A stretch of DNA of 64,000 nucleotides, taken from the NCBI GenBank assembly GCA_022826825.1, contig JAJDUD010000061.1, positions 273,535-337,534 of the forward strand, read 5' to 3'. Position numbers and translations under genes: made by a program. The stretch comes from Acidobacteriota bacterium (GTDB lineage: Bacteria; Acidobacteriota; Vicinamibacteria; Marinacidobacterales; Marinacidobacteraceae). The stretch's first letter is position 1, and every line of letters starts with the position of its first letter. The notes below the pieces were generated by a model. That model worked only from the letters and a program-made list of their open reading frames with translations, made no database searches and was not told the origin of the DNA. Positions 1 through 7,229 of this stretch are shown here, piece by piece.

Positions 1-345
1 GCTGATGAACGACGGGGTCCCGCCGCCGAAATAGACGAAGTGGAGAGGCCGGCCGGCGAGCGCCGGCTGGGCCGCGTACAGCTCGACTTCCCGCCCCAGC
101 GCGTCGAGGTAGCGCTGGACCTCCTTGCTGTTCTTGTCGGTGTAGACCCGGAAATAGCAGAACTTGCAGCGCTTCCGGCAGAAGGGGATGTGCAGGTAGA
201 GCCCGAGGTCGGGCGGCTCCGGGCCCGGCGCGGCGTCGAGGACTTCGTGGAGCGCCGGCACCTGGTCCGGGTTCCAGCGCGAATAGGGCGGGTAGTTGGA
301 GACGAAGACGTTGCCGAGGTCGGATTCGGTGGCTCGCTCGGTCAT
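1..345 (-). CDS. HemN/HemW-like radical SAM protein (5' part)
   Basis: Only the first 115 codons are present; the gene runs off the left edge. The start is ATG at 345. Around residues 50-60 lies a radical SAM cluster motif CRKRCKFC (C-x3-C-x2-C) within LYLHIPFC, which would ligate a 4Fe-4S cluster and S-adenosylmethionine. Further on, YFGGGTPSF is the conserved GGGTP loop of the coproporphyrinogen III oxidase/HemW family. Family members either decarboxylate coproporphyrinogen in anaerobic heme synthesis or act as heme chaperones. The residues after the cluster (YFRVYTDKN) differ from classical HemN and HemW, so the exact substrate is uncertain. The gene lies downstream of the P450 on the same strand, about 100 bp away. 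Confidence 0.8.
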   Translation of the reverse strand, partial: MTERATESDLGNVFVSNYPPYSRWNPDQVPALHEVLDAAPGPEPPDLGLYLHIPFCRKRCKFCYFRVYTDKNSKEVQRYLDALGREVELYAAQPALAGRPLHFVYFGGGTPSFIS

Positions 346-448
346 GTCTCGGGTCCCGGAACCGCCGGGGTGGCTCGCACGCTGCTCAGGACAAGGAGCC
401 GGATTCTACCGAGCCGGCGTGCTCTGCCGCCGCGTACGCGGGACCGGC

Positions 449-1798
449 TCAGCGCCGGCTCAGGGTGACGGGAATGCCGTGGCGCGGCTTCAGCGTCACC
501 ACCGCCTCGGTCTCGATCGGATGGCCGGGGACGACGCGCATCCGGAACTGCGGCACGAGCTGGGCGAGGATCAACTGGATCTCGAGCATCGCCATCCCGG
601 CCCCGATGCAGGTGCGGGGTCCCGCCGCGAACGGCAGATAGGCGAAGAAATCCCGCTCCTCGGCCCGTTCCGGCGCGAACCGGTCCGGGTCGAAGCGCTC
701 CGGGTCGGGCCAGAAGTCGGGACGGCGGTGCAGCGCCCAGGTGACGACCCCGACCCAGGTCCTCGCGGGCAGCACGTAGTCCCCGAGTTCGGTCTCCGCT
801 TCGGCCCGGCGCACGTACCCCCACACCGGCGGGTAGATGCGCATCGCCTCCTGGACGACCTGTTTCAGATAGGTGAGCCGGGGGAGGTCCTCCGCTCCCG
901 CCGGCGCGCCGTGCAGGCTGGCCTCGAGATGTTCCACGAGGCGGGCCTCGATCTCCGGATGCGTGGCGAGCAGGTAGAGCGTCCAGGAGAGCGCCATGGC
1001 GGAGGTCTCGTGCCCGGCGAGGATCAGCGTCACGACCTCGTCCCGGATCTGCCGGTCGTGCATTCCCTCGCCGGTCTCCTCGTCGCGGGCCGCGAAGAGC
1101 CGGCCCAGGAGGTCGCCGCCGCCGTTTCCGTCCGCCCCGCGCCCCTCCATGAGCCCGTAGACGATGCCGTCCAGACGCTTCATGGCCCGCTTCCACTTGC
1201 GGTTGTAGGCCGTGGGGATCCAGGGATAGAGCGTCAGGAACGAGCGCAGGTCGTTGGAGGACAGGTTGACGACCTCCAGGATCTCCGCCATTTCGCGGGC
1301 GTGCTCCTTGATGTCGCGCCCGAAGAGCGTCTCGCCGACGATGTCGAAGGTCAGCGCGCTCATCTCCCGGTCGATCCAGACGGCTTCGGCAGGATCCTGC
1401 CGCTCCCACCGGGCCAGGAGCGACGACGTCAGCGCGTTGATCGTCTGATCGAACCGGGCCAGCCGGCGGCTCGCGAACGCCGGCTGAATCAGTCTTCGCT
1501 GCCGGACCCAATCCGGCCCGTCGTTCGTGACCAGGCCGTTCCCCATCACCTGCCGGAGCATCCGGTAGTGGGTCGTGTTCTTGGAGAAGTGGCGGTAGTC
1601 CTGCGTCAGCACCGGGCGGATCAGGTCCGGGTGGTTCACGATGCACATGTCGAAGAGACCCCGCCAGCGCACCACGTCCCCGTACTCCTGCAGCACCTCG
1701 TGCATGACGGTGTGCGGGTTCCGGCCGGCCTGCCGTACGCGGTGGAACCGCGGCGTCGTGGGCAGGCGTCCGGCGCCCGCGGGGCCGCTTTCGGTCAT
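449..1798 (-). CDS. Cytochrome P450
   Basis: A 449-residue soluble P450, the normal length for a bacterial enzyme. All class motifs are visible: the I-helix AGHETS (261-266) that handles oxygen activation, the K-helix EAMR (E317, R320), and the heme loop FAAGPRTCIG (390-399) with Cys397 as axial thiolate ligand. It would hydroxylate or epoxidise a hydrophobic substrate using electrons from a ferredoxin or reductase; no redox partner gene is adjacent, so partners must be encoded elsewhere. ATG at 1798 was chosen because the protein then begins just before the conserved N-terminal region; longer in-frame extensions run through the upstream gene. It follows the hydratase-like gene by 62 bp on the same strand, suggesting co-transcription. 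The substrate cannot be inferred. Confidence 0.93.
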   Translation of the reverse strand: MTESGPAGAGRLPTTPRFHRVRQAGRNPHTVMHEVLQEYGDVVRWRGLFDMCIVNHPDLIRPVLTQDYRHFSKNTTHYRMLRQVMGNGLVTNDGPDWVRQRRLIQPAFASRRLARFDQTINALTSSLLARWERQDPAEAVWIDREMSALTFDIVGETLFGRDIKEHAREMAEILEVVNLSSNDLRSFLTLYPWIPTAYNRKWKRAMKRLDGIVYGLMEGRGADGNGGGDLLGRLFAARDEETGEGMHDRQIRDEVVTLILAGHETSAMALSWTLYLLATHPEIEARLVEHLEASLHGAPAGAEDLPRLTYLKQVVQEAMRIYPPVWGYVRRAEAETELGDYVLPARTWVGVVTWALHRRPDFWPDPERFDPDRFAPERAEERDFFAYLPFAAGPRTCIGAGMAMLEIQLILAQLVPQFRMRVVPGHPIETEAVVTLKPRHGIPVTLSRR

Positions 1799-1860
1799 GG
1801 TCGGGGGGACCCGGAGGTCCGCTTTCACACCCGCCGGGGTGGCGAATGTGACACCAACCG

Positions 1861-2694
1861 CTACGTTAGCACCACCGCCGCGGGCGGGAGGGTCCCGCCG
1901 GCCTCCGCCCGGTAGAGCTCGCCGGCGGCCACCGGCAGGGGAGGGGTCAGCGACCCCGTGGTGACGACCTCGCCGGAGGACACCGGACTGCCCTGATCGG
2001 CGGCCATCTCGACGAGCACGCCGACCGCGTTCAGCGGGTTGCCGAGGACCATCCGGCCCGCCCCCTCGGCCACGGGTTCGGCGGCCGCGGCATCGCCTGC
2101 TGGCACCCGGGACATGACGACGGTGAGCGCGTCCATTGCCGCCGCGGTGGCCTCCGGGTCGGTCACCGGGACCATCGGCCCCACCGCGAGGCCATGGTGG
2201 AGCCCGCCCACCGCCACCGCGTCGGTCGGGTGCATGTTCCACCCGGGATACGGCGAGTCCACGACCTCGAAGCCGAGGCCGATCTCGGCGACGTGGCGGG
2301 CGACCGCGGCGCCCCGTTCTCCCCGCTGGGGGACGGAGCGGAGCACGACCACCACTTCGCACTCGATCTTGGGCTCCACCGAGCCCGCCATCGAGACCGC
2401 CGGGATCCCGCCGCCGTCGCCCGCACGGCTCACCGTCTCCTCGAACATGGTCCCCCACACCGGGTGGGCCAGGCCGGCGTCCTCCCACAGCGCCGGGTTC
2501 GTGAACCCGACCTTGCGCCCCGTCACCGGGGAGCGGGAGGCGCGGCGGCAGGCGACGATCCCCGCCACCTGGTAGGCCTCGTCGAGGCCGAATCCGGGCA
2601 CGCGGCCCATGAACGGGGCGAGGCGTCCGCCGGCGGCGCGGGCGGCGATGATTTCCTCGGCGATGGCCGTGGGATCGAAGGACGGGTCGGGCAT
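1861..2694 (-). CDS. 2-keto-4-pentenoate hydratase / fumarylacetoacetase-fold protein
   Basis: A 277-residue member of the MhpD-like branch of the FAH fold. This family hydrates 2-hydroxypenta-2,4-dienoates in aromatic meta-cleavage pathways, or decarboxylates or hydrolyses related keto acids. Visible features include the central segment EPKIECEVVVVL, where the acidic residues typically bind the divalent metal, the GLGFEVVDS segment, and the C-terminal SSGEVVTTGSLT loop typical of hydratases. No ring-cleavage dioxygenase, aldolase or dehydrogenase of a meta pathway is nearby. A catabolic role is therefore unproven, and pairing with the adjacent P450 is only suggestive. The start is ATG at 2694. 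It is divergent from the QueD-like gene with an 86-bp gap that must hold both promoters. Confidence 0.8.
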   Translation of the reverse strand: MPDPSFDPTAIAEEIIAARAAGGRLAPFMGRVPGFGLDEAYQVAGIVACRRASRSPVTGRKVGFTNPALWEDAGLAHPVWGTMFEETVSRAGDGGGIPAVSMAGSVEPKIECEVVVVLRSVPQRGERGAAVARHVAEIGLGFEVVDSPYPGWNMHPTDAVAVGGLHHGLAVGPMVPVTDPEATAAAMDALTVVMSRVPAGDAAAAEPVAEGAGRMVLGNPLNAVGVLVEMAADQGSPVSSGEVVTTGSLTPPLPVAAGELYRAEAGGTLPPAAVVLT

Positions 2695-2780
2695 GGGGTT
2701 TCTCCGGCCCGGCAGTGTACGGATTCACCGGGCCGGCGTCTTGGCGGTACAGTCGGGCGCCCTTCGAAGGCGTCCCTCCA

Positions 2781-3164
2781 GTGTTCAGCATCTCCGTCCG
2801 CGACCACGTGATGTGCTCCCACTCGCTCCGCGGCGAGATGTTCGGTCCGGCGCAGAACCGCCACGGGGCGACCTACGCGGTCACCGCCGAGTTTCGCGGC
2901 CCGGAACTGGACGAACACGGGGTGCTGCTCGACCTCGCCTGGGCGAAGGACGCGCTCGGAGAGGCGCTCGCGCCGCTCCGCTACGCCGACCTCGACGAGA
3001 CGTTTCCGGGCGCGAACACCACCACCGAGTTCCTCGCCCGCTACGTGCACGGCGAGCTGGCGCGGCGTCTTCCGCCCGGCTTCGCCGGCGTGATCCGCGT
3101 GGAACTCGTCGAGAACCCGCTGATGGCGGCCGCCTACGAGGCCGCCGTCCCCACCCGTTCCTGA
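2781..3164 (+). CDS. 6-pyruvoyl-tetrahydropterin synthase / QueD-like
   Basis: About 127 residues with the PTPS/QueD fold signature. His in MCSHSLRG and His in RHGATY match zinc-binding histidines, and the C-terminal part ends in VELVENPLMAA. Family enzymes convert dihydroneopterin triphosphate to 6-carboxytetrahydropterin (queuosine route) or 6-pyruvoyl-tetrahydropterin. The start was set at GTG 2781 because the protein then begins VFSISVRDH, matching the usual N-terminus; an in-frame ATG at 2715 would add 22 residues with no similarity. No queC, queE or queF is adjacent, so the pathway is uncertain. The stop precedes the next gene by 11 bp, so the two are probably co-transcribed. Confidence 0.8.
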   Translation: MFSISVRDHVMCSHSLRGEMFGPAQNRHGATYAVTAEFRGPELDEHGVLLDLAWAKDALGEALAPLRYADLDETFPGANTTTEFLARYVHGELARRLPPGFAGVIRVELVENPLMAAAYEAAVPTRS

Positions 3165-3175
3165 AAGGACTTCCC

Positions 3176-4333
3176 TTGGCTGACGACGACCGTTCCCAGA
3201 GCCTCGACACCCGCGCCGTCCACGAGGGCGCGCTCGCCCCCCGGCCGTTCGGCGCGGTTTCGACGCCGGTGTTCCAGACCGCGAACTTCGAGTACCACGG
3301 CGAGGAGTACCACGACGTGGGCTACCTGCGGCTCTCGAACAGCCCGAACCACGCGGTGCTCCACCAGCGGATCGCTTCGCTGGAGGGCGCCGAGGACGCC
3401 CTCGTCACCGGAAGCGGGATGGCGGCGATCTCCTCGGCGCTCATGACCTTCCTGGGCGCCGGGGACCACCTGCTGGTCCAGGACGTGGTCTACGGCGGGA
3501 CCGCCAACATGCTGGAGCACGACCTGCCGCGCTGGGGCATCAACCACACGAAGATCGATCCGCAGGACCCGGCATCGTGGGACGCGGCGATGACGCCCAC
3601 CACGCGGCTGATCTACGTGGAGACCCTGACCAACCCGCTGGTCCAGATGGCGGATCTCGAGGCGGTGGTCGCGTTCGCGCGGGCGAACGGGCTGGTCTCG
3701 ATGATCGACAACACCTTCGCGAGCCCGGTGCTCTGCCGGCCGGCCGAACTCGGGTTCGATCTGGTGATGGAGAGCGCCACGAAGTACATGAACGGGCACA
3801 ACGACCTGGTGGCGGGGTCGGTCTCGGGGTCCGCGGAGCGCATCCGCCGGATCAAGCTCACGCTCGACCACCTCGGCGGATCGCTCGATCCCCACGCCTG
3901 CGTGCTGCTCGAGCGGGGGCTCAAGACCATCGGCCTCCGGGTGCGCCGGCAGTCGGCGAACGCGCTGGAGCTGGCCCGCTTTCTGGAGGGCCGTCCGGAG
4001 ATCGAGGAGGTCCACTACCCCGGTCTGGCGTCGCACGCCCAGCACGCCCGGGCGGCGCGCCTGCTGAGCGGCGGCTTCGGGGGGATGATGGCGTTTGTCC
4101 ACGCGGGCGGCGGGGAGGACGCGGATGCCTTCGCGTCGCGCCTCGAGTTGCCCACGGTCGCGGCGAGCCTCGGCGGGGTCGAATCGCTGATCATCCGGCC
4201 CGCGGCCGCGATCCACAGCGGCCTGCCGCCCGAGGCCCGGGCGGAGATGGGGATCAACGAGGGGCTGATGCGGTTTTCGACCGGGGTGGAGGCGGCAGAG
4301 GACCTGATCGCCGACTTTGCGCAGGCGCTCTGA
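3176..4333 (+). CDS. Trans-sulfuration PLP enzyme (cystathionine gamma-synthase / beta-lyase family)
   Basis: A 385-residue Cys/Met-metabolism PLP-dependent enzyme. Key features are GSGMAA (79-84) for phosphate binding, ETLTNP (149-154), Asp178 in SMIDNTFASP that pairs with the pyridine nitrogen, and the Schiff-base Lys203 in ESATKYMNGH. The C-terminal ASLGGVESLIIRPA is typical. Depending on specificity it makes or cleaves cystathionine, or eliminates thiols from methionine or cysteine; sequence alone does not decide. The start is TTG at 3176, supported by an AAAGGA Shine-Dalgarno just upstream and by the N-terminus LDTRAVHEG typical of the family. An ATG further upstream would extend through the QueD-like gene. 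It ends 13 bp before the methylase gene. Confidence 0.88.
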   Translation: MADDDRSQSLDTRAVHEGALAPRPFGAVSTPVFQTANFEYHGEEYHDVGYLRLSNSPNHAVLHQRIASLEGAEDALVTGSGMAAISSALMTFLGAGDHLLVQDVVYGGTANMLEHDLPRWGINHTKIDPQDPASWDAAMTPTTRLIYVETLTNPLVQMADLEAVVAFARANGLVSMIDNTFASPVLCRPAELGFDLVMESATKYMNGHNDLVAGSVSGSAERIRRIKLTLDHLGGSLDPHACVLLERGLKTIGLRVRRQSANALELARFLEGRPEIEEVHYPGLASHAQHARAARLLSGGFGGMMAFVHAGGGEDADAFASRLELPTVAASLGGVESLIIRPAAAIHSGLPPEARAEMGINEGLMRFSTGVEAAEDLIADFAQAL

Positions 4334-4346
4334 CGGGAGCCTCGGC

Positions 4347-4943
4347 GTGGCGCGGACGAGCGGGCCGGCCTTTCCGCCCCTTCCCGGGGAACGCTTCGGG
4401 ATCCTCTACGCGGACCCGCCCTGGGACTACAAGGGCCAGCTCCAGCACGCCGGCCCCGCGAGCGGCGATACCGGCGGGGCGATCCGGCACTACGCGACGG
4501 TCACGCTGGCCGATCTGAAGAAGCTGCCCGTCGCGTCCATCGCGGCGGCGGACTGCCTCCTCTTCCTGTGGGCGACCAGCCCCCACCTCGACCAGGCGAT
4601 CGACCTCGGCAAGGCGTGGGGTTTCGACTGGGCCACGGTGGCCTTCGTCTGGGACAAGGAGCGGGTGAATCCGGGCTTTTACACGATGAGCCAGTGCGAG
4701 CTGTGCCTCGTGTTCCGGCGCGGCCGCATCCCGACGCCGCGGGGCGCCCGCAACGAGCGGCAGCTCGTCCGGGCGGAACGGGGGCCCCACTCGGCGAAGC
4801 CGGAGGAGGTGCGGCGGCGCATCGAGCGGATGTTCCCGGAGCAGCGGAAGATCGAGCTCTTCGCCCGACGGGAAGTGGAGGGCTGGACCGCCTGGGGGCT
4901 GGACGTCGGTGCGGAGCCGGAGCGCCGTCTCCTTACCGGATAG
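4347..4943 (+). CDS. MT-A70 family adenine N6-methyltransferase (orphan)
   Basis: A 198-residue MT-A70 protein. DPPW (residues 23-26, in ILYADPPWDYKG) is the catalytic motif that places adenine for N6 methylation. LFLWATSPHLDQA and the C-terminal KIELFARREVEGW complete the family signature. Bacterial members are usually phage-derived or orphan DNA m6A methylases; no restriction enzyme is next to it. GTG at 4347 was chosen because GGGAG lies 7 bp upstream; an in-frame TTG at 4317 would overlap the preceding gene. It sits in a tight rightward run between a sulfur-metabolism enzyme and the NfeD gene (9-bp gap), an unusual address for a defence gene and perhaps a house-keeping or epigenetic one. 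Confidence 0.88.
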   Translation: MARTSGPAFPPLPGERFGILYADPPWDYKGQLQHAGPASGDTGGAIRHYATVTLADLKKLPVASIAAADCLLFLWATSPHLDQAIDLGKAWGFDWATVAFVWDKERVNPGFYTMSQCELCLVFRRGRIPTPRGARNERQLVRAERGPHSAKPEEVRRRIERMFPEQRKIELFARREVEGWTAWGLDVGAEPERRLLTG

Positions 4944-4952
4944 AGTCAGGGC

Positions 4953-5372
4953 GTGGCTTGGTGGATCTGGATTGGAGCCGGGATCGTCCTGGCTCTCGTT
5001 GAGTTGCTGGCCGGCGGCGAACTCTGGCTGCTCTTCGCCGGCGTCGCGGCGATCGTCGTGGGACTGCTGGCCGGCGCCGGGATGACCGACCTGGCGGCGC
5101 AGTTCCTGGTCTTCTCGGTGCTGGCGGTTTCGGCCTTCTTCGTGAGGCGGCGCCTCGCGCGGCCGGTGGGCACCGGCAAGGTGGGGAGCGAATCGCTGGT
5201 CGGAGAGATCGGTCCCGCCACCTCGACCATCCTGCCCGCCACGCCCGGCAACGTCGAGTTCCGGGGCTCTTCCTGGCCGGCGCGCAGCGCGACCGGACAC
5301 GTGATCGAAGCCGGAACGGTCGTGCGCGTCGTGCGCATGGAGGGGATCACGCTGTTCGTCGAGCCGGAGTGA
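4953..5372 (+). CDS. NfeD-like membrane protein
   Basis: A 139-residue short NfeD. The N-terminal half is two or three hydrophobic helices (starting AWWIWIGAGIVLALVELLAGG, residues 2-22 in outline). The C-terminal half, from about residue 75, is the small beta-barrel NfeD domain (GEIGPATST, GTVVRVVRMEGITLFVEP). NfeD proteins partner stomatin-like SPFH proteins in membrane organisation, and the next gene is exactly such a partner, 32 bp downstream. The start is GTG at 4953, nine bases after the methylase stop. The protease domain of long NfeD forms is absent, which is normal for this short class. Confidence 0.85.
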   Translation: MAWWIWIGAGIVLALVELLAGGELWLLFAGVAAIVVGLLAGAGMTDLAAQFLVFSVLAVSAFFVRRRLARPVGTGKVGSESLVGEIGPATSTILPATPGNVEFRGSSWPARSATGHVIEAGTVVRVVRMEGITLFVEPE

Positions 5373-5404
5373 GGCACTGACGGCACACGCCGTCCGGGGG
5401 AACC

Positions 5405-6346
5405 ATGGAATTCACGAGTTTTTCGATCGTCACCATCCTGATCGCGGTGGTCGCCGTGATCACGCTCTACCGGACCGCCCGGGTCGTGCCCCAGCAGCAG
5501 GTCTTCGTGGTGGAACGGCTGGGCCGCTACCGCACCAGCCTGCAGGCCGGCTTTCACATCCTGGTGCCGTTTCTGGACCGCGTCGCCTACAAGCACTCGC
5601 TGAAGGAGCGGGCCATCGACGTTCCCCAGCAGGTCTGCATCACCCGCGACAACGTCCAGATCGCCGTCGACGGGGTCCTCTATCTCCAGGTGGTGGACGC
5701 GCAGCGCGCCTCCTACGGCATCGGCGACTACGGGTTCGCCATCGCCCAGCTCGCGCAGACGACGCTCCGGAGCGAGGTCGGCAAGATCGATCTCGACCGC
5801 ACCTTCGAGGAGCGGGCGGCGATCAACGCGTCGGTGGTCCAGGAAGTGGACCGCGCCAGCGACCCCTGGGGCGTGAAGGTCCTCCGCTACGAGATCCGCG
5901 ACATCGCCCCGCCGCGGGACGTGCTGGCCGCGATGGAAAAGCAGATGCGCGCGGAACGCGAGAAGCGGGCCACCATCCTCGAGTCCGAGGCCGACCGCGA
6001 GTCCCAGATCAACCGCGCCGAGGGCGAGAAGCAGCGCGTCATCCGCGAGTCGGAGGCCCAGCGCCAGAGGCAGATCAACGAGGCCGAAGGCGAGGCCCAC
6101 GCCATCCGCGCCGTCGCCGAGGCCACCGCCGAGGGGATCCGCAAGGTGGGCGAGGCCATTTCCTCCCCCGGCGGCCTCGACTCCGCCCGCATCCGCGTAG
6201 CCGAGCAGTACGTGTCAGAATTTGGCAACCTAGCCCGAACCAACAACACCATCATCCTCCCCTCCAATCTCGCCGACGTGTCAGGTTTTGTCGCCACAGC
6301 CATGGAGGTCATCAAGGGCGCCGGCGCACCACCCGCGAAGTCCTAG
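5405..6346 (+). CDS. Stomatin/prohibitin-like SPFH (band 7) protein, QmcA-like
   Basis: A 313-residue membrane-anchored SPFH protein. There is one N-terminal helix (about 7-22), then the SPFH domain starting VVPQQQVFVVERLGRYRTSL. A long charged, coiled-coil segment rich in Glu, Arg and Gln follows (about residues 175-250). Such proteins oligomerise under the membrane as scaffolds, often controlling proteases or forming functional microdomains. ATG at 5405 is preceded by GGGGGAACC. The NfeD partner directly upstream makes the pair a classic NfeD-stomatin operon. Immediately after the stop the 82-bp repeat array begins. Confidence 0.92.
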   Translation: MEFTSFSIVTILIAVVAVITLYRTARVVPQQQVFVVERLGRYRTSLQAGFHILVPFLDRVAYKHSLKERAIDVPQQVCITRDNVQIAVDGVLYLQVVDAQRASYGIGDYGFAIAQLAQTTLRSEVGKIDLDRTFEERAAINASVVQEVDRASDPWGVKVLRYEIRDIAPPRDVLAAMEKQMRAEREKRATILESEADRESQINRAEGEKQRVIRESEAQRQRQINEAEGEAHAIRAVAEATAEGIRKVGEAISSPGGLDSARIRVAEQYVSEFGNLARTNNTIILPSNLADVSGFVATAMEVIKGAGAPPAKS

Positions 6347-6352
6347 GCTGCA

Positions 6353-6650
6353 CACCGGCTTGGAACGCCGGCCTCCGGCCGGCACGCGGCCCGCAGGGCC
6401 GCAGGGTGCGTAGGGCCGTTCAGCCTTCACAACGCACCGGCTTGGAACGCCGACCTCCGGTCGGCACGCGGCCCGCAGGGCCGCAGGGTGCGGAGGACCG
6501 TTCACCCTTCACGACGCACCGGCTTGGAACGCCGGCCTCCGGCCGGCACGCGGCCCGCAGGGCCGCAGGGTGCGTAAGGCCGTTCAGCCTTCACGACGCA
6601 CCGGCTTGGAACGCCGACCTCCGGTCGGCACGCGGCCCGCAGGGCCGCAG
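6353..6650 (+). repeat. Tandem array of 82-bp units, each holding a double hairpin
   Basis: Four head-to-tail units begin at 6353, 6435, 6517 and 6599 (the last is truncated). Each carries hairpin 1 (7-bp stem, loop TCC) and hairpin 2 (stem GCGGCCC, loop GCA). Units 1 and 3 have stem GCCGGCC/GGCCGGC, while units 2 and 4 have GCCGACC/GGTCGGC. The base pair is preserved by matched changes, so the array is a 164-bp higher-order repeat. It starts 6 bp after the SPFH stop and could end or stabilise that transcript. Reading frames through it give proline/arginine-rich peptides that I regard as spurious. The whole gap 6347-6881 holds only this array, a GC hairpin near 6679-6697 and the inverted copy at 6748. 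Confidence 0.95.
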
Positions 6651-6747
6651 AGCGCGTCAGGCTGTTCCGCCGTGTGGCGCACCGGCTGCGCCGGTGCTCC
6701 TGACGGGGAGGAGAGAATCACTCCGCACGTCAACGTCACGCCCTGCG

Positions 6748-6799
6748 CCGCGCTGTCGCGCAGCGCGTGCCGACCGGAGGTCGGCGTTCCAAGCCGGTG
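6748..6799 (-). repeat. Single double-hairpin element, reverse orientation
   Basis: A reverse-oriented copy facing the tandem array. Hairpin 1 is GCCGACC with loop TCC on the minus strand, followed by a second stem built on GCGC repeats rather than GCGGCCC. It ends about 80 bp before the ribbon-helix-helix gene. Confidence 0.85.
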
Positions 6800-6881
6800 C
6801 CGCCATCCCGCTGGTCAACGGGACGCGGGGTAGCGCCTCCGCTCGCACGGCCGGGAAGAACGGCTATCGTCCGCCCGCGGC

Positions 6882-7094
6882 ATGAGGATGACGATCTCGC
6901 TTTCGGACGAACAGGCCGAACGGCTGAAGGCGCTGTGCCGGGATGAGGGCATCTCTCGTGCGGAGGCCGTCCGGCGTGCAGTGGACCGCTATCTGGAAGC
7001 TCAGCGGGGGCGGGAAGACGCGTTCGGGATGTGGCGGGAACGCGGGATCGAGGGTCTCGCCCACGAGCGACGACTCCGGAAAGAGTGGCGCTGA
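6882..7094 (+). CDS. Ribbon-helix-helix (CopG/Arc-type) DNA-binding protein, possible solitary antitoxin
   Basis: A 70-residue protein. Residues 1-42 form a ribbon-helix-helix domain: beta strand MRMTISLS, helix DEQAERLKALCRDEG, then ISRAEAVRRAVDRYLEA. The remaining 28 residues (GREDAFGMWRERGIEGL...) resemble the toxin-binding tail of VapB or RelB-type antitoxins. Such proteins bind operator DNA as dimers and usually neutralise a co-encoded toxin. No PIN-domain, RelE or other toxin follows; only a repeat element separates it from the converging dehydrogenase gene. It may be an orphan antitoxin or a simple regulator. Repeat copies stand on both sides in the same orientation. Confidence 0.75.
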   Translation: MRMTISLSDEQAERLKALCRDEGISRAEAVRRAVDRYLEAQRGREDAFGMWRERGIEGLAHERRLRKEWR

Positions 7095-7163
7095 GTCAGA
7101 AGGAACCGCCGGGTCTCGGACCGTTCCCAGCCGGGGGTGCCATGCCGCTGGTCAGCGTCGCGA

Positions 7164-7217
7164 CGTGCGCTGCGCTGTTGCGCAGCGCGTGCCGACCGGA
7201 GGTCGGCGTTCCAAGCC
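7164..7217 (-). repeat. Double-hairpin element, reverse orientation
   Basis: Hairpin 1 has stem GCCGACC with loop TCC (minus strand). Hairpin 2 has a different, longer stem, CGCTGCGC/GCGCAGCG, with loop AACA. It lies between converging genes, 13 bp from the stop codon of the dehydrogenase gene, where a bidirectional termination role would be natural. Confidence 0.85.
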
Positions 7218-7229
7218 ATATGCGCTATT

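Noticed and set aside
296..1915. Long plus-strand frame of 539 codons opposite the P450
   Set aside because: Arg/Pro/His-rich shadow frame with no domain; the opposite strand encodes a complete P450 with all motifs.
6353..6650. CRISPR array
   Set aside because: Units are contiguous 82-bp tandem repeats without unique spacers, and no cas genes are present.
6406..6885. Plus-strand frame through the 82-bp array encoding repeats such as GLERRPPVGTRPAGPQG
   Set aside because: The peptide repetition only mirrors the DNA repeat; no ribosome-binding site, and similar peptides arise at every double-hairpin copy.
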